Below are positions 23,801 to 33,899 of a DNA stretch of 64,000 bases, one piece after another. The notes beneath the pieces are model-generated. The model saw nothing but the letters and a program-made list of their open reading frames with translations. It was not told the DNA's origin and searched no databases. This stretch comes from Diospyros lotus (Eukaryota; Streptophyta; Magnoliopsida; Ericales; Ebenaceae), in assembly GCF_014633365.1 (NCBI RefSeq), contig NC_068341.1, positions 8,928,001 to 8,992,000 on the forward strand, in the 5' to 3' direction. The translations under genes and the position numbers were made by a program. Numbering within the stretch: position 1 is the stretch's first letter; every line of letters starts with the position of its first letter.

Positions 23801-26046
23801 AAGCCTCAAATATTTCACGTAATGCATTCCTTTTATCAGTTGTTTAATGTACATTTCCAGGAATCTGTCTTGAAAGGAAATGACATTTGTCATATCTGCC
23901 ATCACAAGCAAGGTGTCTGCATAAAGGTAAAGAATGCTATTGGCTTATCTGTTATCTTTGGTCTCTCCTTCTCTTCCATTCATTCTCAAGTCTATTTTGT
24001 ATCAGGATTATAATAATCGTTGCTTCATCTTCAATTTTTCTTGTCCACAGTGCAATTATGGTTTTTGTCAGAGCATGTTTCACCCCTTTTGTGCTAGAAG
24101 TTCTGGCTTGTACATGAATGTTAAGATTAGTAGTGGCAAATTTCAGCACAAGGCATATTGTGAAAAGCACAGCCTGGAGCAGAGAGCGAAGGTCGAGATT
24201 TATATGATTGTGTTGTGAATTTACATGGCTTCGGTGCTTGGTTATTGTTTGTCTTGTCTCATCTTTGCTAAATGGATTTTATGCAGGCGGAAATTCAGAA
24301 ACCTGGAAATGAAGAATTGAAGAGTCTTAAGCAAATTAGGGTGAGTGAAGCTGTGTTCTGATTATTACTTGTTCAAGCTGCTCTATTTTTATTTGCACAA
24401 TCTTACTGGGCTAACATTCTTAAGAAAATTAGGTTGGACATTTTAAGAACTTGAAACAATAAAAGGTCTGAATGTGTTTCTTTTATATTATAATGGATTA
24501 TTAGTGTCTTGACTTGTACTTTAATATCCCTGTGCCTGCATTGTACTAACATTGTTGTTTCTTTATAGATTTTTTTCTGTTAAAATTTGATCCTAATTTG
24601 GTCACCCTATTGCCGCACAGTTCATTCTTTGTTTAGTTACATGGATTACACAATCATTCCTCATCGTGAAATGCTCTTTGGCAGGTTGAATTAGAGAGAT
24701 TACGCCTACTTTGTGAGAGAATTATCAAACGTGAGAAATTAAAGGTAAGCTTTATGGAGAAGTGTATTTTAATGCGTGTGTTTTATGTAGGCCTCTCTAT
24801 CCCACCTAGTGAGATTAAGGCTTGGTGGTGGTGGTGGTTGTATGCCTCTCTGTTTTTATGTCCTCTTGGTGGATGTAGCATGTGGTGGCCATTTGATATA
24901 CTGAAGAAAAGGTTATCAAAATAGTATTTCCATCATATGACTTGTCTTATACAAAATGGCTAGTACTAAACAAATAATTACAAATTGGCATTTTGTTACC
25001 CATAAATAATTTTTTACTAGCCTAACCAGAATTATACAAGGAGAGTAATTGGGAGCTCTATTTATTTAATAACTATTGGTTTTTTTAAGAAATAGTATTT
25101 ATCTTGGAACTTTCTTTATGTAACAACATAGATTCTTCTTTTGACAATAATTATGTGCTACATCATTGAAGTTTTTAGTATTTCTGCGGGTGATATATGA
25201 AGATGTCTATAGAAGAAGATGGGCACCCGTTATATTGTTGATTTTCCATTTCAAGGTCCAATGTGCCAGTTATATTGTTCTGAATCAACTTTTGTACTTG
25301 AAACCATGGATTCTCCACACAGGATTCAGAATAGTGTTTGAACTGGTTGCCGGTGCCTTCTATTTATTTAACAACATACCAAACTTTACTTGCCTTCTGT
25401 TTTTCTCTTTCTTTGTATGAGGGTGGATGGTGATCTAATACAGCACAATTGCACCGGTTGCCTGTGCCTTCCATTTTTTTAACAACATATGAAACTTTCA
25501 TTTTTTATAAAGAAAAAAAACAAGGAGAAGCTTTTGTTTCACTTTCTTTGTATGAGGGTGGATGGACACAAATGGGTGTTGTGATCTAATACAGCAGAAT
25601 TGCACTGAGTTCTTTCTTTTTTTTTTCCTTTGCAGCGCGAGTTGGTCCTGTGCTCACAAAACATACTTGTTTCCAATAGAGATACTGTTGCATTGTCTGC
25701 ACTTGTTCGCAGCCCTTTATTCACAGCTGATATTAGTTCAGAATCAGCTACGACCTCCCTCAGAGGGAATACAGATGATTGCAGATCTGGCAGTGATACA
25801 ATCCAAAGATCAGATGACATTACTGTTGACAGCACAGTTTCGGGTAAACGCCGGATTAAGTTTCCCGTGTCAATGGATAATGACCAGAAAACAGATGACA
25901 GCTCTACATCTCAACAGCCCTTAATGAAAAAGCCTAGGGAGAGGGTATCATTTTCTGGGAAACAAATCCCACATAGACCTTCATTTCTTGCATCTCAGAA
26001 TCGTTTGGTTGATGGGGAAAAGAGGTCAACTTCTAGAAAGGGATAA
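1..26046 (+). CDS. PHD / extended-PHD finger chromatin protein (5' partial, 18 exons)
   Basis: Probable nuclear histone-reading protein, like Arabidopsis At1g77800 (from memory). Exons: <1-751, 7271-7356, 7501-7881, 7977-8060, 8195-8557, 9413-9473, 21773-21866, 21988-22094, 22165-22407, 22594-22841, 22977-23195, 23272-23493, 23598-23651, 23861-23926, 24051-24191, 24287-24340, 24685-24744, 25636-26046. All junctions are GT-AG and in phase, giving 1214 residues plus stop. Residues 111-160 are a Cys4-His-Cys3 PHD finger followed by an extended PHD to about 290. A second PHD (about 857-905) and extended PHD (about 925-1032) lie in exons 11-15. Exon 10 encodes a basic, then Ala-rich helix. This paired PHD-ePHD layout is that of the JADE/BRPF/NTO1-type readers. 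The N-terminus lies upstream of the window. Introns 1 and 6 are swollen by transposons, yet no coding exon is broken. The C-terminus appears shortened (see 26132). Confidence 0.9.
1457..2155. mobile_element. MULE-like non-autonomous DNA element, decayed copy (PHD gene intron 1)
   Basis: A 699-bp AT-rich segment with imperfect terminal inverted repeats (ATAGTTGTCAAAAGCAT against ATTGTTGTCAAAGGCAT). It is flanked by 10-bp sequences matching at 7 of 10 positions (1447-1456 and 2156-2165), as expected for an old Mutator-type target duplication. The ends match those of the element at 13717, with differences mostly of the CG-to-TG/CA kind. No transposase reading frame is visible. Confidence 0.6.
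3975..4337 (+). repeat. 5' LTR of the TRIM/LARD-like element
   Basis: 363-bp direct terminal repeat, TG...CA. It contains a TATA-like TATAAATAG near 4084 and a T/C-rich downstream half. It pairs with 5806-6155. Confidence 0.9.
4340..4353 (+). other. primer-binding site
   Basis: TGGTATCAGAGCCA starts two bases after the 5' LTR. It is the usual plant primer site complementary to the 3' end of initiator methionine tRNA. Confidence 0.85.
4886..5744 (+). pseudogene. unrecognised ORF inside the non-autonomous LTR element
   Basis: An open frame of 82 codons from ATG 4886 continues, after one frame change near 5108, as a long acidic, Glu/Ser-rich frame ending at TGA 5742-5744, broken by a few stops. 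It has no gag or pol signature. Near its end it becomes very Lys/Arg-rich ([13 protein letters not shown]), and that end matches in composition and position the end of the cargo frame in the element at 45650-48923. It may be captured host sequence or a family-specific ORF; I do not recognise it. Confidence 0.5.
5792..5805 (+). other. polypurine tract
   Basis: AAGGAGGGGAGAAT lies immediately before the 3' LTR, the expected site for plus-strand priming. Confidence 0.8.
5806..6155 (+). repeat. 3' LTR of the TRIM/LARD-like element
   Basis: 350-bp TG...CA repeat matching 3975-4337 with scattered substitutions and a small deletion near its end. It is followed by the target duplication TAAAC. Confidence 0.9.
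7446..7493 (+). repeat. poly-C / poly-A tract beside the exon 3 acceptor
   Basis: A long C run, broken by one A, followed by about 19 A, ends seven bases before the acceptor TTATAG|GTT (exon 3 starts at 7501). The usual pyrimidine tract is therefore pushed away from the AG by an A run. Confidence 0.85.
8628..8712 (-). mobile_element. 3' terminal fragment of an RTE LINE (PHD gene intron 5)
   Basis: About 85 bp nearly identical to the 3' end of the LINE at 18007-21259 (the ATGTGGGGTCGGCTACATG block next to an ACAACAACA run). It is a severely 5'-truncated copy in minus orientation. Confidence 0.75.
10255..10286 (+). repeat. GTT/ATT trinucleotide microsatellite
   Basis: About five GTT units followed by about five ATT units in the sixth intron of the PHD gene. 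The surrounding 9,474-11,399 is AT-rich intron with no recognised coding sequence. Confidence 0.85.
10640..10855 (+). repeat. possible solo LTR or LTR relic
   Basis: A segment with a CTGTATATATTACTCCCC motif, then AATAAAACTC and a tail ending CTTCCATGACA, which is reminiscent of a plant LTR R/U5 region. I found no clear target duplication and no partner LTR. Confidence 0.25.
10863..10894 (+). repeat. C/G homopolymer palindrome with 19-G run
   Basis: CCCCCGCGCCCGC is followed by 19 consecutive G. It could fold as a GC hairpin or a quadruplex. The run length is probably unreliable in an assembly. Confidence 0.8.
11400..11709 (+). repeat. 5' LTR of the Ty3/gypsy element
   Basis: 310 bp, TGTCACGG...TCTGACA. 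Compared with the 3' LTR it lacks the TATAAGC seven-mer that forms the TATA box there and has a shorter TC run. Confidence 0.95.
11750..12990 (+). pseudogene. gag of the Ty3/gypsy element
   Basis: Starts at ATG 11750 ([17 protein letters not shown]). A coiled N-terminal region is followed by the capsid-like retrotransposon gag domain around 12227-12529 and a CCHC zinc knuckle, [14 protein letters not shown], near 12837-12878, then an acidic tail. In-frame stops near 11855, 11940, 12226 and 12530 break the frame, so no full Gag can be made. The closest relative in the window is the gag at 44755-49148. Confidence 0.85.
13000..13716 (+). pseudogene. protease and start of RT of the Ty3/gypsy element
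   Basis: The retropepsin-like segment reads [14 protein letters not shown] near 13055, where Ty3/gypsy proteases have a DSG active site. The catalytic Asp is therefore replaced. The linker to RT follows, with [10 protein letters not shown] near 13650, and the frame is cut at 13716 by the inserted MULE-like element. Stops lie at 13211-13213 and 13445-13447. Confidence 0.8.
13717..14879. mobile_element. MULE-like non-autonomous DNA element inserted in pol
   Basis: A 1163-bp insertion interrupts pol between codons for RYPP and PKQKAEIER. The flanks carry a perfect 10-bp duplication GGTATCCCCC (13707-13716 and 14880-14889). The ends are inverted repeats (ATAGTTCTGAAAGGCGCG against ATAGTTATTAAAGGCGCG) set in GGCG-rich subterminal sequence. 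The core is AT-rich with internal direct repeats (ATAAACACTACAAGTCCAC at about 14039 and 14248) and has no transposase. The 9-10 bp duplication points to the Mutator superfamily. Confidence 0.85.
14884..17560 (+). pseudogene. RT, RNase H and integrase of the Ty3/gypsy element
   Basis: RT carries [18 protein letters not shown] and the catalytic FFDDILIYS near 15307. RNase H follows with [13 protein letters not shown] near 15735. Integrase keeps Asp residues near 16574 ([10 protein letters not shown]) and 16700 ([10 protein letters not shown]) and a Glu near 16800 (DEQTERVN). Stops at 15486-15488, 15928-15930 and 16377-16379 and a C-terminal frameshift after 17200 break the protein. The tail near 17460 (frame-shifted [10 protein letters not shown]) resembles the chromodomain-type C-terminus of chromoviruses. 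Confidence 0.85.
17591..17941 (+). repeat. 3' LTR of the Ty3/gypsy element
   Basis: 351 bp, TGTCACAG...TCTGACA. It keeps the TATA box (GTATATAAGCC near 17735) and has an expanded TC run at about 17813-17848. Confidence 0.95.
17813..17848 (+). repeat. (TC)n microsatellite in the 3' LTR
   Basis: Expanded TC run specific to the 3' LTR of the element at 11400. The 5' LTR has only about five units. Confidence 0.9.
18033..19830 (-). pseudogene. LINE reverse transcriptase remnants
   Basis: RT pieces occur in order on the minus strand: [15 protein letters not shown] and [12 protein letters not shown] (19005-19190), the catalytic box as [10 protein letters not shown] (about 18786), then the C-terminal [17 protein letters not shown] (18240-18497). 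At least four stops or frameshifts separate them. The FADD box has become FAND, removing one catalytic Asp, so this copy cannot reverse transcribe. Confidence 0.85.
19836..21149 (-). pseudogene. LINE endonuclease (APE-like) ORF
   Basis: A 437-codon open frame. Residues about 65-80 are an Asn-Gln repeat encoded by a degenerate hexamer array at 20890-20975. The apurinic-endonuclease-like fold follows, with [31 protein letters not shown] and QIDYLL in order, so the expected catalytic Asn, Glu, Tyr, Asp and His boxes are visible. Plant genome annotations often mislabel this domain as craniofacial development protein 2. In a full RTE element it is fused to RT; here the frame stops at the linker. 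Confidence 0.9.
25345..25610 (+). repeat. imperfect tandem duplication in the last PHD gene intron
   Basis: Two units (about 25345-25453 and 25454-25610) share GGTTGCCGGTGCCTTC / GGTTGCCTGTGCCTTC, then TTTAACAACATA, then CTTTCTTTGTATGAGGGTGG and GATCTAATACAGCA. The second ends near the acceptor of exon 18. Confidence 0.75.
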
Positions 26047-26131
26047 TTTCTTACATATCATGTGATGATGATTCAGTGGAAACTCATGTTCACTGAATGA
26101 AGATGTTAGCTGGTGCTTGTGAATCACACAG

Positions 26132-26240
26132 CATACAGAAACATTTGTAAAGGAGCTTATAAAGATGTCTGATGAAGCATCATCTGAAGAATCAGCTATT
26201 ACTGAAGGGATTTGTTTATGTTCCCATATGAGGTGTTCCA
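26132..26240 (+). pseudogene. relic of the last exon of the PHD gene
   Basis: After the stop of the PHD gene, an AG acceptor at 26130-26131 is followed by codons reading HTETFVKELIKMSDEAS. This fits the C-terminal tail I remember for homologues, where it directly follows the SRK that here ends at 26040. A +1 shift then puts KGFVYVPI in another frame, followed by a stop. The expected donor at 26041-26042 is GG instead of GT, so exon 18 reads through into TAA at 26044-26046. The segment is probably now 3' UTR. An assembly error is possible. Confidence 0.55.
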
Positions 26241-28437
26241 AACAGACAACTTTGCAGATGGCAAACAAGTGGAACATGATGGGTAAACCTGGGGTATATG
26301 CTTTCCAGCATTGATCATCCCGTTCAAGGACATCAATCATATACCCTGGTTAGGTGTTTCCTGCCTGGATGGTGCCATATTTTTTCCTGATTTGAAACTG
26401 AACGAGAATGGCAGATATTACACCGAGATAGGGTCCTGGCCAGGGGGTCCTTATTAGGGTTGTTCTGGTTTGGGTAAGGCAGTTTGTTATCCTTGTTGTA
26501 CATTCATTGTGAAAGAAAACTGTACAGAGGGTTAGGGTTTGTTACAGTTGCATGTGATCAAGTGGCTCAAATTGCTTTGTCGTGATGCTTGTTTTTCCTG
26601 TTGAAGGGCAAAGTAGAAGCTCTGCTTTCTCTTTTACTCATCATATGTGATGGTCAGAAGGTATTCCCCTACTGTGCAGGCTCTGTAAAGTTTTAAGTGT
26701 ATATAGTCATAGAACGGGCAGCATTGGATTGATAGAAGGCAATCTAAATTATTTGACAAAAAGACAAGGACCTTCATTGGTCCTGCTTGGTTGGGGGGTG
26801 TTTGCTTTTGGCCTTATTCATCTATGCCAATTTATCATGAATGCGTTGGTTCTCCCGAAGCAATCTTTCAAACATGCTGCTTGTGAGTGTTGTGTTCCAT
26901 TCTTTTTTTTCTTCCTTTGGGGCTATGATACCTACATTTTTTATTGCATTTCATTTTTTTCGTTAATGCATGGACATTTCACAAAAATACTGAAGTTCCT
27001 TAAGCTGTTCTTACTGCTCTTTGTAAAATTCTTTTTACATGCTTCTACATTTCTTAGGTGTGATAATAGCTCCTCCTAAACGAAAACATCTGGGATTTGA
27101 TGGGTCAGTTTAGGTTAGTAAAATGAATGTTACTTCACTTGTTTGTAATAGCTATTGTTCTTTCACCAGGCCTGCCCTCTCCTTTTGTTTTCTTCTCCTA
27201 ATATTTTCATAGATTACACATATCTACTGCGTCAGTCACAGATGCTGGAATTTGTCGAGCTAATTACAGGATTATTGATGGTCCTGATGATTATGATGTT
27301 TGTTTTATTTGCTTAGGATTATGATTTCCTTTTTCTATGGTGTTTTTTAGCCTATAAACACTATTTATTTGACCCCTATGGTGTTTGTCGTGTCGCTATC
27401 ATTAGGAAGCAAAGCACTTGTGATCTGCACATTTGCTCGCTTGTACTTTATTTTTCAAGGCTAAGGTGCTTTGTGGTCTTTTCAGTGTGCGATACAATCT
27501 TGAATTTTCTCGGGAAGTTCTCTGAAGTATACGGCAGGCTGGGAAACTCGTTTAGCTCCAGAATTGTGATTGGACTGACTATAAACTGCACAGGCCTTGA
27601 AAAAAAAATTAACAGTTGGAATTGTATACTGCGATACAAATTGTTTAACGAACTTATGGGCAAATTTGACAATCTTTATGAAAAATGTTACAAGTTCCCA
27701 TCATCCTTCTTCGGAAATAATGATTGTCGTCTTGGCCGTGGCCGTCTGTCCTACAGATTTATGCTTTCGCCAGTGAATGTGTAGTTTTGTGCATGATGGA
27801 ATCATGTCATCTTAGTCTGAGGGGGCAGTAAAACAATGGGCAGGAACGTCGTGATGACTTGAAAACAGTGCTGTCTGAAATGAGGTAGATGTGTTGTGTG
27901 AAGGGAGTGAAGCAAATGCTGGGGGCTTTTAGGGTATTCAAGGGTGGCACGGTACAATGCGGAAGTGAGAGAGGGGGTTAAACAAAAGGTGTCAGGCAAA
28001 TCTTAATCTCGAGTAATTTATATGGGCAAAGTTAATAAGGAAGAATTAATATGACATATGCATCATAATTATCTTGGAATTGACGGCTGGCCCAATTTGG
28101 AGAATTAACTAATTTGCAATTCAACCATTGTAGTGTTATTTATTTGCTGGGATAAGCCCTTCAGAAGAAAATGAATAAAAATTGTAAATTATAAGCAAAA
28201 TACCTAAGTTGAGCCGTATGAGACACCACAGCTTATCTATATTGGTTTTCGACTGTTTTGATGTAAACTATTTTTGGATAAAAATACTTTTGACTTCTGG
28301 CCTTTAAATATAAGTGAGATATTTTTCTGACAAATGTTTTACATTAAAATTTAAAAAATAACTTGCCTTTAACTTTTCTTTTTTCTTCTCTCGCAAGGGT
28401 GATTTTTGAGGAAGTGAGATTCTTGTTAGAGCAAAAG

Positions 28438-28440
<3 letters not shown>
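26241..28440. other. 3' flank of the PHD gene and convergent intergenic region
   Basis: It lies between the stop of the PHD gene (26046) and the stop of the minus-strand gene (28963), so the two genes converge. The proximal few hundred bases are probably PHD 3' UTR. Short open frames at 26729-27079 and 27473-27784 show no family signature. I see no further gene here. Confidence 0.6.

Positions 28441-28476
<36 letters not shown>
28441..28476 (+). repeat. (AG)18 microsatellite
   Basis: Perfect dinucleotide run of 36 bases between the two convergent genes. Confidence 0.95.
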
Positions 28477-28478
<2 letters not shown>

Positions 28479-28962
28479 ATGTAAACTGTAAGCCTTATGG
28501 TTCACTGTTCGTGTGCTAAGTGACATAAATGTAAAAACATTTGACATTTAACAGAAACCTAAATAAAAAATTTCATGCTTCCTTTTCTTTTTCATGTAAA
28601 ATTGACCAAATCCACCATAACAAAGCTCCATCGGCTAAATTTTAAATCTCAACCGGAAAGCTAATTGCATAACCATACCAAAACCAAAACCAAAACCAAG
28701 AGCATCATCATCCACAGCATACTACTGATTGCAATAACCAAAGGTTTAAAAACCCAAAATTTCTCATGCCTTTTTCGCGGAAGGCAGGATGAGGACTGGT
28801 TTTACTATCCACTGCTTTTCATGCTGCTGTACTCATCAAACTTCTTCCAGAACAGAGATGAAACAACAAGGAACAAAACATCTACCAACAAAAATTAAAA
28901 ACTTTCCAGACCCTCTTCTTACATGAGAAAATCACCAAGCTTCAGTTTCATGTTCAACAAGC

Positions 28963-31900
28963 TCAGTTGGAAGATGCTTTGCTTAAACCAGCCATGCGTG
29001 ATTCAGAGAGCATTGAAAGTTTGGGCTCCACTCCTCTACAAATTTTCAAGGTTGGCCTCAGTTTCTTGTACTGCACAAGGAGAATAACAAAAAAGAAAAG
29101 GGGCTTAAGAACACCAGCTTAGCACATAAATAACCTCTAGCTTTTCCTAGAATGAACTTGAAAGTTTCTCAAAATACAGATTTGCAATGGGGAAAACACG
29201 CTCCCCTTCACGGTTGACCTTCCCTTCTGACATACACAACTTCAAACTCTTCCTGATTTTGCAACAACAAAATGTGGAACTACAGTGCTATTATCTTTTG
29301 TTCTCCTTTTCTTACACTATTTTCTTTCATTTTCTTTTTTCTTTCTCTATTCATTTTCCTTTTATTTATTTATTTTCATTTCTTTTTTGTAACATGGGAG
29401 AGCCACTCAGAACTTCAAACTACACAAAAAAATAGCAAGTTTGTTACCTCTTCAAAGAATGCATTTATCTCCTCCTCTGTGAGGCCATCATCTTCTCCAG
29501 CATTTTCCTCCCAACCCAAAGAACGAAGAAATGCAACCTCTTCCTCGTCAGCATAAACTGCTTCATTTAGGCACAAATTGTTCTCCCTTTCATGTGTATG
29601 CCCATGGCTAGCCACCTCATTACCATTCCCAACAATACAAGGGCAAACAGTAGGACAGGCTTCCTGGACTACTTCACCAGATTTATCCATAGGGGAAGAC
29701 GAAACAGCAACCCCTGAATCTGATAGGATGCCAGAAGTGTTCATTGAGGTCTTCTTCCTCATGAGATTGAAAAAATCACTGCGGCTTTGAGCATGAGAAG
29801 AGGGAGATTTCTTTTCCATAGCGGATCCAGTACCTACAGCCAAAGCAGCTACCTTGTGTTCAACTGTGGAAAGCTTGGAGCTACTCTTGGTCTTCAAAGA
29901 AGCAGAAATGGACACATGAGCAGCAGCAAGCTCACCACTTGCTAATCTGTTGTCGTTATTTGTTGGGCTAGGTATATCCATTGCCATAGAGGAGACACCA
30001 TTCTCCCTAGCTTGCTTGAGAACAAGAAACTTCCCAGCTTGAGATGATCTTGGAGCAACCAACCTCAGTTGTTCCCCACGAATAGACTGATTAGAGAGTT
30101 GATTTGAGTGGGATTGCCTCTGTGCGCTCTTCATTGCCCCAGTCATCTCACTGGCTCTCACAGCTGTCTTGAGCTTCAATTTATCAGAGCTAAGAACCTG
30201 AAAAAAGGAACAGTAGGCAATTGATCACCAACGGTCATAGAATCCATTTGTTTCTCAAGTAGAAACTAAATCCATTTGGAGCACATACTAAATTCATTTA
30301 ACTGGGGAAAAAAATACTAAGTACACCAGCAATTACTGCCATTTGCAACCTTCCTAGAAAGTTCAGAAGCTCAAAAAGTTTATCCAAGAATTGAAGGGGG
30401 TTAAGGTTTTAAATTTCATTTGGTTTGTGCGGATAAATTGTGTCTCCTTAGGGAGAGAGGTTGTTTGGATATTAGAAACCTAAAGATTTTTAATAAAGCC
30501 CTCTTAGGTAAGTGGTTATGCAGATTTACAGATGAAAATAATTTTCTTTGGGACAGGATATAGAATCAAATTAAGGCTTTCTATGGGAGGTGCATCTATG
30601 GATTCAATTAATTCATACTATACTGTTGGCTTTTGGTCTACAGGGTGGACCATTGTTGTATTTCTAGTCATTTAGTTGAGTTATTCCTAGATTTGTATCA
30701 GTAGTTGGTTTTAAATTGGCATATGTCTGATTACTTTTCTCTTATATCTGTTAGTGTTGATTGGTCCCTATTGTCAAGCACAATCTTTATGACTGATTGT
30801 TCCACTTTTTCCTTCAAACTCATTCTATTGGGCGAGGAGGTGAATAAGGAAAACCCTCGGTTTGTTCTTTTTATGGAGCACTTTGGGATAACAATAAATC
30901 ATATATCTCTGGGAAAAATTTATAGAAGTGCATGGACTCCAGCTTAAGCTCGAGGTAGGGAGGGACACCTTAGAATCTAAGCATTGCAAATTGAGTAAAT
31001 CAAAAACAAAATATGAGGAATGTAAGTTAAGTAAAAACAAGTGTGGAGGCGTGAAGGTCAACTAATTCTAAGAAAAGATCAATTCAAATATCACAAGATC
31101 AATTATTCAAAGTGAGAGATTATTGAGGATGTCAAGTCAAGATGATTAAAATGGAAAAGTGCTTCCAACATTTTATACATTGTAAAATTATTTAAAACAA
31201 AAAAATAAATTTCAATAGAATGAAATTTTTATCAGACAACTATCAGGTTAAAAGTGGCACTTATTGAAAATAAAGTGCATGAGACAAAATCAAGATGATT
31301 TGAACTTACAAGAAGAAGATGCTCATATGAGTCATGTGAGAAGACTGAAAGAAAAAGGTTGTAAGAAAAAAGCTAGAGAAAGCCCAAGAAAAACTTGGTA
31401 GGAAACTTAATGAAAAACTCTAGGCATGACATACAACATAGTTGAAAATTAAGATTAATGACAATATTGTAGAAAGGTTGTAGAGAAAAACATTATGAAG
31501 AAGGGGTTTCTTCTAATTTTTCTCCAACTCTACACCTCATATTCATACCATTATTTCAAATAGGAAAGATTACTTAGCTATCAATTGCATAACACAATTA
31601 CAGCTACCAATTAGTTTAAGCTTGTACCTAGCAATCAAATAAAAATTTATAGCTATCAACACTCCCCCTCAAGAGAGTGCATAGATACTCCTCATTCCAT
31701 CCTGTCTACACAAGAATAAAAAAATTTACCACTAAGACCCTTAGTAATATGTCAACCAACTGATGTTCGGACTTCACAAAAGGCATGCACAGCTGGGCCT
31801 CATCTAACTTGTCCTCTATGATGAAGTGTCTGTCAATCTCAAAGTGCTATGTCCTCTATGTCAGTAACAACCTTGTTTTCAGAAAATAGGATGAGAGGTT

Positions 31901-33899
31901 TGCCATTAATTATCTTTATGTCTGTTAATGATTTTCTTAAGCCACGAGAATTCATAAACACCATGAACCGTGGCTCTATATTCTACCTCTTAACACTTGA
32001 TTGAGCTACTACATTTAGCTTCTTGCTTCTCCAACTGGCCAAATTGCCATCAATAAACGTGCTATAGCCTATTGTAGATCTCTATCATCCGGGGAACCTG
32101 CCCAGTCAGCATCAATATAGGAGACAGCATCTCTATCCTCGAGTAGGAGACAGTATTCTATAGCTTAGCGGCGATTCCCTTTTTTCTCCTAGAGTTTTTT
32201 TATGTTTTGTCGAAGATATTTTGAAGTATTTAGATTGGTTTGAGTTCTTTATTTTAGGGTTCATCCCCTTGGAAAGTCCTTAATGCAGTTTTATTTATCG
32301 CAAGAAAAGCCCTACAACCCCCTTTGGCTCTTGGTGATACTTATGATGGTTCATCATGTTTTTCCCTGTTGCCACTCCTTAATTTGAAGCTCTTCATCAC
32401 ATTTCTATCCAAAACACTAAAGTGAATTATGGTATCATACCGCATATTCCCAATTCTTGCGGGGTAAAATTGATATTTATAATTTCCTTAAAGACAATTC
32501 ACTTATAAAACTCTGCTTTTTGTGGGGTGGGTTCTCAGAGAGTGAGTTATGGAAAGATGCATAACGGTTTGGAGGGAAATAAAAGCACATGACACCGTTA
32601 TTAACATAATGGAAGAGAAATGGACTTTCTCAAAGAATCATACACAACAAGAAAAATAAATCATAGGGTGAGGTAATCACATGCATAAAGCAAAACAACC
32701 TTCAGACAGATTAACTGAAAAAGATAAGCTTTTGATGATTCATGTTTAATTAGAAAAAAATATATGAAATAGTGATGTTACCAAGCCTTTAGGCATCAAA
32801 GGTGTCATCGGTATTAATTGCCTAGATTGCTTAATAGCCAATTCCTCGAGCCTTTGTGTCTTATCAGGTTGCTGCAAACCAAAGAAAAACACTTCCCTTT
32901 AGACCAGACTTAGTATTCATTACGAAGGATGAAAAAGTATAATAAATTACCTGGAGCATAGTACGAGGCTGTGACGGAGCCTGTGTCAGTGTCTCAGCCA
33001 TATTAAGACCTGCCACGGAACTTGAAGCCCCATATGATGAGGTAACACCAGTACCTTGTTGAACAGGCATGGAACTGGTTCTATTGCTGCCAATTATTGT
33101 GGGAACCTCGACCAGGACAGAGTTCCACCTTTCACCACCAGCAAATCCTGGACTGCTAAGAGGCAAGCTCTGTACAGCAGAGCTCAGACCAGAAGATGAA
33201 ACTCTTCCTGCATCAGGCACTCCTTGCTTCTCTTCAGTTCGAAGAGAAGGAAAATCATTTTCAAATCCAGTTTTATGGATGCTGTTAGCAAAATTACCTC
33301 CAGAAAATGTGCTGCAAGTGGGTTTGTTGCTGCAACCATTTTTTGTGTCCCCTGCTCTTTGGCGAAACACCTCGCCGGGCTTCCTATACAATACCGAGAG
33401 AGAGGGGCTCAAGGTATCTTTCTCACGCCTACTAATTAAAATATCACCTAGTGGATCCAAACCATCATGGTCCCATAGATCTCCACTATCAGACCTCTCT
33501 CTAACTTTGTCACGGTTTTTATCACGGTGACTCCTACCAAAACTACTATAAGGATGCTTTGAGGAACTGTTGCTGCTTGAACTACGCTGACGATTGGACA
33601 AAGAAGTTCGGTCCAAAAACTCAGAATGAGAACTATCTTTATCACCCACGTTCCTTGGATATCTTCTCTTATAGTTTGCTGGCAAAATAACATCAAAGCA
33701 ATACAAACAAAAATAATTGATAAATGTTTAAAAAACAAAAAAAGGAACAAAAATAAATGTAAAGAAAAACATTGGCAAAGTCAAGTCTACCTGAAGTTGA
33801 AGAAGTTGAGACAAAATGGTGGGCCAAATTGCCACCCCCACTGACACTTCCAGGGCTTCTCAACCATTCTGGAACTAATGTAGGTTCACCTTTTTCCAT
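28963..33899 (-). CDS. conserved plant Ser-rich protein of unknown function (5 exons, 594 aa)
   Basis: Exons in coding order: 33899-33791, 33678-32951, 32871-32782, 30197-29448, 29070-28963. All are GT-AG and in phase, 594 codons plus stop. Start chosen at ATG 33897-33899 (MEKGEPTLVPEWLRSPGSV), the N-terminus I remember for plant homologues. The N-terminal half is Ser/Arg-rich and probably disordered (RHD-type basic stretch, SSSNSSSKHPYSS). A short helical segment in exon 3 reads RLEELAIKQSRQLIP. The end of exon 4 is a conserved acidic motif, EVAFLRSLGWEEN...GLTEEEINAFFEE, continued in exon 5 by YKKLRPTLK. No catalytic domain, membrane segment or signal peptide is visible. Nuclear or regulatory roles would be guesses. 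Intron 3 (2.6 kb) holds L1 and copia debris. Confidence 0.88.
30395..30620 (+). mobile_element. L1-type LINE fragment
   Basis: The plus strand reads GCLDIRNLKIFNKALLGKWL then CRFTDENNFLWDRI, the segment downstream of RT that is typical of plant L1 LINEs. It is a 5'- and 3'-truncated piece inside an intron of the minus-strand gene. Confidence 0.75.
31459..32170 (-). mobile_element. Ty1/copia fragment: RNase H end plus 3' LTR
   Basis: The minus strand shows the copia RNase H tail with stops: SYIDADWAGSPDDR near 32110, then HFEIDRHFIIEDKLDEAQ and LVDILLRVL near 31740-31850. A purine tract GAGGGGGAG lies at about 31662-31672, and the LTR starts TGTTGATAGC at 31661 going down. The lower LTR end (placed at 31459, TGACAATATT on plus) is a guess. 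The 5' part of the element is missing. Confidence 0.7.
32180..32780. other. rest of intron 3, unassigned
   Basis: About 600 bases of AT-rich sequence between the copia fragment and exon 3. I see no coding signature or clear repeat boundary. Confidence 0.5.

Noticed and set aside
27473..27784. 103-codon plus-strand frame after the PHD gene
   Set aside because: No domain, no upstream splice support, and the first codons overlap low-complexity sequence; treated as chance.
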